NCBI GenBank assembly: GCA_016721425.1
Contig: JADKID010000012.1
Coordinates: 310,001 to 374,000 of the forward strand
Direction: 5' to 3'
From: Bryobacterales bacterium
GTDB taxonomy: Bacteria; Acidobacteriota; Terriglobia; Bryobacterales; Bryobacteraceae
Length of the DNA stretch: 64,000 nt
The notes below the pieces were generated by a model. The model worked only from the letters and a program-made list of their open reading frames with translations, ran no database searches and was not told the DNA's origin. Below are positions 26,363 to 32,177 of the stretch, in pieces. The translations under genes were made by a program, and so were the position numbers. Each line of letters starts with the position of its first letter. Position 1 is the stretch's first letter.

Positions 26363-26716
26363 TCAGACTCGCCGGCGGCGGCGGAGCCAGACGAAGAGGA
26401 GAGTACCGACGGCGAGGACGGCGGCGGCAACGGGCGCGAGCAGGCCCTGGTGTTGTTCGGCTGCCTGGTGGGACTCAAACTTGCGGATGTGCGACTCGGG
26501 ATCCTGCAGAAACTCGCCGGACTCGCTGGCATCAACGGCATAGCGCCGGCCGTCGATCAGGTAAGCCAAGCCACTGGTATCGAGCACACCGTAGCAGATG
26601 ATGCAGATCTCGCCGGGCCTGGCAGGGAACGGCCCCTCCACGCGGCGGCGGGATTGGGCAGCCGCGGCACCCAGGAGAACGGCCAGAACCAGACAGTAGC
26701 CAACGAAAATGCGCAT
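26363..26716 (-). CDS. Secreted membrane-anchored protein with YHS-like C-x2-C site
   Basis: A 117-residue protein with the signal peptide MRIFVGYCLVLAVLLGAAAA. Residues 36-80 read EICIICYGVLD, then AYLIDGRRYAVD, then EFLQDPESHIRKF. This follows the YHS/TRASH metal-site plan: C-x2-C early, a short beta hairpin holding an aromatic, then an F-x-x-D-P-E helix. A C-terminal membrane helix (residues about 94-111) and an Arg-rich stop-transfer tail end the protein. YHS-type sites usually sense or carry copper or other soft metals. It is the first of three minus-strand genes ending with the CcmH-like one. The assignment rests on motif pattern only. Confidence 0.6.
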   Translation of the reverse strand: MRIFVGYCLVLAVLLGAAAAQSRRRVEGPFPARPGEICIICYGVLDTSGLAYLIDGRRYAVDASESGEFLQDPESHIRKFESHQAAEQHQGLLAPVAAAVLAVGTLLFVWLRRRRRV

Positions 26717-26847
26717 TCTGAGATTATCGTCCTTTCAGCCCGGCGGGCGCCGGTGGCTGAGACCGGTGGCTGAGAAACGGATACGGGGCGGCGCGGAAAT
26801 TGGATTTGCCGGGGGCCTTAGTACGACGGGGCCGGTACAATCGCGTT

Positions 26848-26976
26848 CCATTCGGTCCGTTGGCACCATCGACGGCAACAGGCGGCGGAGGCAAACTGGA
26901 ACTGTTACAAGATTTCAGTTTCTCCTCCAAAATCAACTCAGGCCGCCTTCGCTCCTCCGAAGGCGGCCTTCTTTTT
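26848..26976 (+). ncRNA. Candidate small RNA 1 with anti-Shine-Dalgarno motifs
   Basis: A TACAAT box at 26836-26841 places a start near 26848. Within the transcript, AAACTG (26893-26898) can pair with CAGTTT (26916-26921). Directly after it CUCCUCC (26922-26928) would be single-stranded. A second CUCCUCC (26952-26958) fills the loop of the terminator hairpin. CUCCUCC is complementary to ribosome binding sites, a layout known from small RNAs of alphaproteobacteria that expose C-rich loops. No matching -35 box was found, so the 5' end is uncertain. Confidence 0.5.
26940..26976 (+). terminator. Intrinsic terminator of small RNA 1
   Basis: AGGCCGCCTTC (26940-26950) pairs perfectly with GAAGGCGGCCT (26959-26969) around the 8-nt loop GCTCCTCC, followed by TCTTTTT. 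It reads on the plus strand only. Confidence 0.85.
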
Positions 26977-27074
26977 CGTTCCAATGAGGCAGTACGGTAC
27001 CAGAAAAAAATGGGCCGATGGATGGATCGACGCATCCAGCTTGGCTGGTCAAACTGAGGATGTAAAGAGATCCT

Positions 27075-27134
27075 ACCTCTCCCCAACTAACCGGCCGGCA
27101 ACGTGAGTATCTCCGAAGCCGGCCTTCTTTTTTT
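27075..27134 (+). ncRNA. Candidate small RNA 2, short and C-rich
   Basis: TTGGCT (27041-27046) and TAAAGA (27063-27068) form a plausible promoter with 16-nt spacing, giving a start near 27075. The transcript would be about 60 nt: a C-rich, unstructured 5' part (ACCTCTCCCC, 27075-27084) followed at once by a terminator. It may alternatively be a second terminator for read-through from small RNA 1. Confidence 0.4.
27093..27134 (+). terminator. Intrinsic terminator of small RNA 2
   Basis: GGCCGGC (27093-27099) pairs with GCCGGCC (27118-27124) across an 18-nt loop, followed by TTCTTTTTTT. It is oriented on the plus strand. Confidence 0.8.
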
Positions 27135-27238
27135 GGCGGGGCAAGGAGGGCGGGCTCGCAGCGGCCGGATGCGAGGCTGGGCGGCGCGACGCCGGTTTGC
27201 GCGAAGCGGCCGCGGGCGAGTTTGGCGGGGCAGCTCAG

Positions 27239-27814
27239 CTAGCAGCCGCCGCCGGCCTTTTCGGTATCCATGAAATAGTAGGCCAGCATGTGGCAGATGA
27301 TCATGTGGCCGTCTTCGATGCGGCCCATGTGGGGATCGGCGACGTTGATTTCCAACTGCGAGAGGCGCCCGAGTTGGCCGCCGTCGCGGCCGGTGAGGCC
27401 GATGGTCTTCAAGCCGGCCTGGTTGGCGTACTCGACGGCGCGGAGAACGTTGGGCGAGTTGCCGCTGCCGCTGATGGAGAGCAGGACATCGCCGGGCTGG
27501 CCGAAGTTCTTGAGCTGCTCGACAAAGACGCAATCGTAGCTGACGTCGTTGGAGTAGGCGGTGAGCGTGGGCAAGGAATCGGTAAGGGCCATGATGCGGA
27601 AGCGCTTGGGCCGGTTGAAGCTGGCGCCCTTGAGGATGTCGCAGACGAAGTGCGAGGCTGTGGAGGCGCTGCCGCCATTGCCGCAGGTGAAGATCGTGCG
27701 GCCCTCCTCGCGCGCCTGGCGCATCCACTCGATAGCCTCATTCACTTTTTCGACGGAGATGCCGCCGAGCGTCTGCTGTAGCGACTCCAGATAGGTTGCG
27801 GGAAAACTATTCAT
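27239..27814 (-). CDS. SIS-domain phosphosugar isomerase, GmhA (sedoheptulose 7-phosphate isomerase)-like
   Basis: The protein has 191 residues from ATG 27814. The SIS fold motifs of GmhA are visible: FTCGNGGSASTASHFVCD, DVLLSISGSGNSPNVLRAV, and the C-terminal EDGHMIICHMLAYYF, where GmhA has the metal/active His. GmhA converts sedoheptulose 7-phosphate to D-glycero-manno-heptose 7-phosphate in the cytoplasm. It is the last gene of a five-gene run in which each start overlaps or nearly touches the previous stop; here ATG overlaps the ROK kinase stop by 4 nt. The HldE-like kinase in the same run fits a heptose pathway, but no heptose nucleotidyltransferase is present. Confidence 0.8.
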   Translation of the reverse strand: MNSFPATYLESLQQTLGGISVEKVNEAIEWMRQAREEGRTIFTCGNGGSASTASHFVCDILKGASFNRPKRFRIMALTDSLPTLTAYSNDVSYDCVFVEQLKNFGQPGDVLLSISGSGNSPNVLRAVEYANQAGLKTIGLTGRDGGQLGRLSQLEINVADPHMGRIEDGHMIICHMLAYYFMDTEKAGGGC

Positions 27815-28683
27815 CCGTTTGCTCCTTTCAAAGCCTGGGCCCCCTGGGCCAATTCGTAGGCGCCCCACAGGACGCTGTCATCACTGAGCGCGGCGGGAAT
27901 CACGTCGATGCGCGCGCGCGACCAGGATGTGATCTGCCTGCCCAGTTCGTTGCGCAATGGCACAAAGAGGGCGTCGCCGGCTTTGCTGATGCCGCCGCCA
28001 ATGACGATGCGCGCGGGATTGAGCAGCATGATGGCGGCTTTCAGACCGCGGGCCAGATCGACGACATAGCGCTGGACGAAGGCGGGGTCCTGCATGAGCG
28101 CCTGGGCGCTGCGGCCATTGTCGCGCTCGAGCCAGAGGCCGCAGCACATGCGCTCGAAGCAGCCGTTGGAGCCGCAGAGGCAATCGGGCCCGTCGGGGCG
28201 AATGTTGAGATGGCCGATCTCGCCGGCGTAGGAATCGGCTCCGCGGTAAACGCCCTCGCCGGTGAGGATGCCTCCGCCGATGCCTGTGGAGAGGGTCATG
28301 TAGAAGAGAGGCCGCACGCCGCGCGCGGCGCCGTGGACGCCTTCGCCGAGGGCGCCGGCGTTGGCATCGTTATCCATTACAACGGGAACGCCGAAAGTAT
28401 CGCGGAGCCAGGCGACGAGATCGAAATCCTGCCATCCGCCGACGTGGGTGGAGAGGACGACCTGCTGAGTAAGGAAGTTGACGGGACCGCCGAAGCCGAC
28501 GCCGATACGCTCGATGGGGGCGTCCGCCGCCCAGGAGTGGCCGATGTCGCGGATGCGATCGAGCATCCACGCCCGGCCGCCTTCGCGATCGGTCTGTTGG
28601 GACTCGCGCCGGATCATTGCGCCGGCGGAAAAGAGCGCCATGGTGAACTTGGTGCCGCCGATATCGATCGCCAGGATGCTCAT
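27811..28683 (-). CDS. ROK-family sugar kinase
   Basis: A 290-residue protein starting MSILAIDIGGTKFTMALF, the phosphate-1 loop of ROK kinases. MDNDANAGALGEG, STGIGGGIL and EIGHLNI follow. The ROK zinc site is C-L-C-G-S-N-G-C-F-E, matching C-x-C-G-x2-G-C-x-E. VIGGGISKAGD is the adenosine motif near the C-terminus. There is no helix-turn-helix, so it is a kinase rather than a repressor. Glucose, N-acetylmannosamine and other hexoses are typical substrates; this one is unassigned. Having both a ROK and a PfkB-type kinase in one tightly overlapping operon suggests two successive or alternative phosphorylations of a sugar. Confidence 0.85.
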   Translation of the reverse strand: MSILAIDIGGTKFTMALFSAGAMIRRESQQTDREGGRAWMLDRIRDIGHSWAADAPIERIGVGFGGPVNFLTQQVVLSTHVGGWQDFDLVAWLRDTFGVPVVMDNDANAGALGEGVHGAARGVRPLFYMTLSTGIGGGILTGEGVYRGADSYAGEIGHLNIRPDGPDCLCGSNGCFERMCCGLWLERDNGRSAQALMQDPAFVQRYVVDLARGLKAAIMLLNPARIVIGGGISKAGDALFVPLRNELGRQITSWSRARIDVIPAALSDDSVLWGAYELAQGAQALKGANG

Positions 28684-29660
28684 CCGGCCTGCTCCTTTTC
28701 GGCGCGCAGCACCTCGGCCGGGGAGGCTGTGCCGGTGCCGGGTTTCATGATGGTGATGGAGGCGACGAAGTTGCCAAAGCGAGCTGCCTCGACGGGCGTG
28801 GCTCCGGCGCAGAGGGCGAGCAGAGCGCCGGCGGAGAAGCTGTCTCCGGCGCCGCAGATATCAACGGGGAGGGCTACCGGCTTGGTGGTAACGCGAACCT
28901 CCGTGTCTTTCTCGAGCACGGCAACACCGTCTCCGCCATGGGTGACCATCATGAGGGGGCCGCCGACGGTGTCGCTCAGCTTGCGGTAATTCACGTCGAT
29001 GCCGAGACGCTCGCAGGCCTCGCGGGCCTCGCGTTCATTGGGCTTGACGGTAACGCCGCGGAACTGCTCGATTCGCATGCGGGAATCGACCCAGATGAGG
29101 AGCTTGGGATGAGCCGCGGCGAGGCGCGAGAGGCACTCGCGAACGCGGGCGGTGACGACGCCGCCGGCTGCGGTTTCCATTTGATCGGCCACCATGACGC
29201 AATCGTGTTGGGGGGCGGCCTCTTCGAGGCGTCGAATGAGCTCGTCTTCCACCTCAGCCGGGGGCGGGAAAGAGACGTAATCGATGCGGCCGAGGTCCTC
29301 GACGCCGGTGCGCGAGTTGAGGAGCTTGGTGTAGGTGAAGGTGACGGGGCCGGTGACGAGGAGGGAGGAATCGATGCCGCGTTTGGTGAGAGCCTGGCGG
29401 AGTTCGTAGCCGTGGCCGTCGTCGCCAACGATGCCGAGGACGCGGATGTGGCAGGCGCCGAGAGCGGCGAGGTTGGAGGAGACGGTGCCGCCGGCGCCGG
29501 GCGTGACCTCGGTGAAGGTGACGGCGACGCGCTCGAGGCCGGTCTCGCGCGAGGGTTCAGCGAGGAAGGGGTCGTACTGGCACCAGCGATCGAGGCAGAT
29601 GTCGCCGACGACGAGAACACGAACGGCTGGGATGCGATCGAGGATCTGCTGGACGGTCAT
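28680..29660 (-). CDS. PfkB-family kinase, HldE/RfaE N-terminal-like
   Basis: A 326-residue carbohydrate kinase. The N-terminus RVLVVGDICLDRWCQYDP and the block VTPGAGGTVSSNLAALGA match the heptose-kinase branch of the PfkB family (HldE domain 1). The C-terminal catalytic signature is LPVDICGAGDSFSAGALL, with the general base Asp in GAGDSF. VKPNEREAREACERLG is the ATP-side helix. There is no cytidylyl/adenylyltransferase domain, so this is the kinase half only. The start overlaps the preceding gene's stop by 4 nt. Phosphorylation of heptose 7-phosphate fits the GmhA-like partner, but other sugars cannot be excluded. Confidence 0.8.
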   Translation of the reverse strand: MTVQQILDRIPAVRVLVVGDICLDRWCQYDPFLAEPSRETGLERVAVTFTEVTPGAGGTVSSNLAALGACHIRVLGIVGDDGHGYELRQALTKRGIDSSLLVTGPVTFTYTKLLNSRTGVEDLGRIDYVSFPPPAEVEDELIRRLEEAAPQHDCVMVADQMETAAGGVVTARVRECLSRLAAAHPKLLIWVDSRMRIEQFRGVTVKPNEREAREACERLGIDVNYRKLSDTVGGPLMMVTHGGDGVAVLEKDTEVRVTTKPVALPVDICGAGDSFSAGALLALCAGATPVEAARFGNFVASITIMKPGTGTASPAEVLRAEKEQAG

Positions 29661-30637
29661 GAGCGGGGCTCCGAGGCAGCCAGATAGCTTTGGCGCAAGG
29701 CCGGGAAGGTGGCGCGGTGATCGCCGCAGAAGTAGAAGCTCTCGCCGCCGTCGGCGACAGTGCGCACGAGCAGGGTCTTGTGGGGGCGGAAGTAGTAGCC
29801 GGGGTCCGTTTTGGAGAGTTCCTTACGGAAATCGCCCTGGATGGGCACCATATCGAAGACCGCCGTTGTGAAACGCCGGATCGAGCGGCCTTCCTGGTGG
29901 GCGAGGTTGCGGGCCATCGCCAGTGCTTTCAAGAACACCTCCGGCGCCATAATAGCGGAGCCGAAACTCAAAAGAAGGCCGCCCTCCAGACGCTCCACCA
30001 CTCGGGCGAAGATCAGGAAGTCGGTATAGCTGGCAGCGCCGAGCGCGGCGCCGTCGAAATTGGGATGCTCGTGCAGGATGTCGTAGCCGATGCCGCAGTG
30101 ATTGGTGACGGGGATGCCGAGACGGTAAGCGGCGGCCAGGACGCTGAGGTCTTTGTGTGGGTAGTCCGATTCGAGGATGCGCTTGCCGACGTGCTCGCCG
30201 AGACCTTCTCCGGAGGCGGCGGCATCGCGAATCCAGTCGTTCAGTTCGCCGGTTTCTTTCCAGAGGCCGAACTGGCCCTCGCGAATGTAGCGGGCGACGC
30301 TTTCGGTTGTGGCGCCGATGCGGGCGAGCTCATAGTCGTGGATCATGCCGGCGCCGTTCATGGCGATGATGCTGAGGGCGCCGCGTTCGAGCTGATCGAT
30401 GATATGGCGGTTGGTGCCGGCGCGAAGCAGGTGGGCGCCCATCATGAGAATGCGTGAGGCGCCGGCGGCTTGCGCCTGGACCCAGCGCTGCCCGATGAGG
30501 GGCAGGTCCGGATGCTCGAAAGGCGGGGGCGCCTCGTCGAGGGCCATCCAACGGCTCAGCGGCAGATCATTGGTACGCTGCCCCAAGGGCAGCACGCGCA
30601 GCTTGGCGCGGTCCAGGGTCGGATATCTTGTGGGCAT
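29657..30637 (-). CDS. Deoxyhypusine-synthase-like protein of unknown role
   Basis: A 326-residue cytoplasmic protein. The stretch MMGAHLLRAGTNRHIIDQLE, then SIIAMNGAGMIHDYELARIG and TESVARYIREGQFGLWKETG, closely follows the NAD-binding half of deoxyhypusine synthase (DHS). IPVTNHCGIGYDILHEHP fits the later part of that fold. I could not find the catalytic Lys block of true DHS, and bacteria lack its substrate eIF5A, so the reaction must differ (homospermidine synthesis or another NAD-dependent transfer are family options). It sits between the HAD and the HldE-like kinase genes, overlapping the latter by 4 nt, which suggests a sugar-related substrate. Confidence 0.65.
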   Translation of the reverse strand: MPTRYPTLDRAKLRVLPLGQRTNDLPLSRWMALDEAPPPFEHPDLPLIGQRWVQAQAAGASRILMMGAHLLRAGTNRHIIDQLERGALSIIAMNGAGMIHDYELARIGATTESVARYIREGQFGLWKETGELNDWIRDAAASGEGLGEHVGKRILESDYPHKDLSVLAAAYRLGIPVTNHCGIGYDILHEHPNFDGAALGAASYTDFLIFARVVERLEGGLLLSFGSAIMAPEVFLKALAMARNLAHQEGRSIRRFTTAVFDMVPIQGDFRKELSKTDPGYYFRPHKTLLVRTVADGGESFYFCGDHRATFPALRQSYLAASEPRS

Positions 30638-31453
30638 CTAGACAGGGAATAGCATACCGAACAGCTCAGCGTGGCAGAGATAGTTGGGGACGATGTAATC
30701 GGCGCCGACGCCGGCGAGGCGATTCCGCTTCCACTCGTCGATTTTGAGGCAATCGGGCTCATCGGTGGCCGCGCCGACGGCGACGCCGCCCACCTGCTTG
30801 ACGTTCTCGATCTCCACGTAGCCGTCGCCGAAACCGAGGAACTCGTCGCCGCGAAAGCCGGCCTCGGAGATGAGGCGCTGGATGAGCATGGCTTTGGAGA
30901 AAGACTTGTAGTCGTCCTGGGCGCCGTAGACGCCGCCATCGAAGTAGCGGGTGACGTCGAGGAGGTCTGATTCCTCCTTGACGAAGGCCTCGTCGGTACC
31001 AGACGCCAGGTAGAGTTTGAAGCCGCGCGCACGCAGGGCTTCGAGCAACGCCCGGGAGCCGGGGACGAGATATTTTTCGGGAGAGACCTGGCGGGTGCGG
31101 AGGGCGGTGAGGCGGTCCTTGATCCGCTCGTTGAGCAACTCGCTGTAGAGGCGCTTGTAGAAGAGCGGCTCCTTGGGAGTTCCGCCGCGGCTGGTGATCT
31201 CCTCACAGAGCTGGATCATCTGGTAGATGGTCTGCTTGCCGGTGAGGCGGGCGACGAAGTCGTTGACGATGGCAGTGAGTTGGGCCTCGGTTTCGCCGCT
31301 ATTGAGGGCTGCGAGGATCTCCACCATCATGGGCACCATGACATCCACCCAACCCGAGCGGACCAGGGAGAGCGTACCGTCAAAATCAAAAAGGGCGACG
31401 CGCGCCTGCGCGGCAGTCGCTCCGGGGCGAATCACTTCAATGGAATGGGGCAT
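30638..31453 (-). CDS. HAD-superfamily phosphatase
   Basis: A 271-residue protein with HAD motif I VALFDFDGTLSLV (nucleophile Asp), an alpha-helical cap of about 110 residues, motif II LYLASGTDE, Lys motif region YKSFSKA, and motif IV LGFGDGYVEIENVK. This cap type is shared with phosphoserine- and sugar-phosphate phosphatases. It is the first gene of the HAD, DHS-like, PfkB, ROK, SIS run. The downstream gene starts at the next base after its stop, so the five are certainly co-transcribed. In a heptose scheme it would remove the 7-phosphate, as GmhB does, although it is not a close GmhB relative. Confidence 0.8.
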   Translation of the reverse strand: MPHSIEVIRPGATAAQARVALFDFDGTLSLVRSGWVDVMVPMMVEILAALNSGETEAQLTAIVNDFVARLTGKQTIYQMIQLCEEITSRGGTPKEPLFYKRLYSELLNERIKDRLTALRTRQVSPEKYLVPGSRALLEALRARGFKLYLASGTDEAFVKEESDLLDVTRYFDGGVYGAQDDYKSFSKAMLIQRLISEAGFRGDEFLGFGDGYVEIENVKQVGGVAVGAATDEPDCLKIDEWKRNRLAGVGADYIVPNYLCHAELFGMLFPV

Positions 31454-31486
31454 CAGGGGATTTCGATTGCGGAAAGGTGCTATGGA

Positions 31487-32176
31487 TCAGAGCCAGAATT
31501 CCCACCGGCCCGTCACCAGTACGAATGCGCACAGGCATGCGTTGGTTACCGCGTGAGCCAGAATCAGGTCGCTGAGGCGTCTGGTCCGTATCATCCACCA
31601 ATTGTAACCCGCTCCCGCCAGAAAGCCCACATCCCAGTAGGGCCCGTGCTCCATGGCGAAGAGGAGTGCCACCAGCCAGAAGCTGTTGCGGTGGTAGTTG
31701 CCAAGTGGCACGGATTCGAAATCCGGCCGCTCGATCCAGCGCAGGAGCCAGCCGCGCCAAAACAGTTCCTCGACGATGGGAACGATGAGAATGGCACGAA
31801 GCGAGCGGAGGGCGAGCGCCAGAGGATCAGCCAGAGCGTCGGTGCCGAGGCTGGAGGCGAGTTTGCCGGTTATTGAATTCTGGAACAGAACACTGGAGCG
31901 CCAGCCGGGAAACAGGAGATCCGGCGCCACCCAGACGGCGAAGACCGCAATGCCGAAGCCGATGCTGGCCCAGGGGCGGGAGGGCCGGAATTCGAGGACA
32001 TTCCGGCTGAACAGAAAGATTGCCGCCGCAACGATGAGAACCCAGGCCGCCAGCGTCATGCGGGAGGCCGGCCCCAGCATGGGGGCCACGGCCAGCAAGG
32101 CGACGAAGACAGCGAAGGGACCAACCCACGGTAGGCTGGCCTTCAGGCTGGAGGGGGAACCGGGTGCGGCAGCCAA
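31487..32176 (-). CDS. CPBP-family (CAAX-type) intramembrane glutamic protease
   Basis: A 229-residue polytopic membrane protein. The active-site motifs of the ABI/CPBP family are present: motif 1 VEELFWRGWLLRW (E-E-x3-R), motif 2 LLFAMEHGPYWDVGF (His in the membrane), and motif 3 LILAHAVTNACLC (H-x3-N). About six hydrophobic segments are seen. Such proteases cleave membrane proteins or prenylated peptides. The TPR lipoprotein gene ends 2 nt before this gene's start on the same strand. That pairing recalls exosortase/PEP-CTERM loci, but I see no exosortase in the window. Confidence 0.8.
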   Translation of the reverse strand: MAAAPGSPSSLKASLPWVGPFAVFVALLAVAPMLGPASRMTLAAWVLIVAAAIFLFSRNVLEFRPSRPWASIGFGIAVFAVWVAPDLLFPGWRSSVLFQNSITGKLASSLGTDALADPLALALRSLRAILIVPIVEELFWRGWLLRWIERPDFESVPLGNYHRNSFWLVALLFAMEHGPYWDVGFLAGAGYNWWMIRTRRLSDLILAHAVTNACLCAFVLVTGRWEFWL

Positions 32177-32177
32177 C

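Larger units (their letters stand above)
26717..27238. other. 522-nt non-coding region with two plus-strand terminators
   Basis: No convincing protein gene lies here. It contains a TACAAT -10-like box (26836-26841), two strong plus-strand intrinsic terminators (ending near 26976 and 27134), CTCCTCC motifs at 26922-26928 and 26952-26958, and an A7 run at 27004-27010. Since no plus-strand gene precedes these terminators, two small RNAs are the likely explanation. The promoter of the YHS-like gene (start 26716, minus) should also be here. Confidence 0.6.

Noticed and set aside
26830..27140. tRNA or rRNA fragments in the non-coding region
   Set aside because: No cloverleaf or TTCGA/T-loop arrangement was found; the hairpins are terminators.
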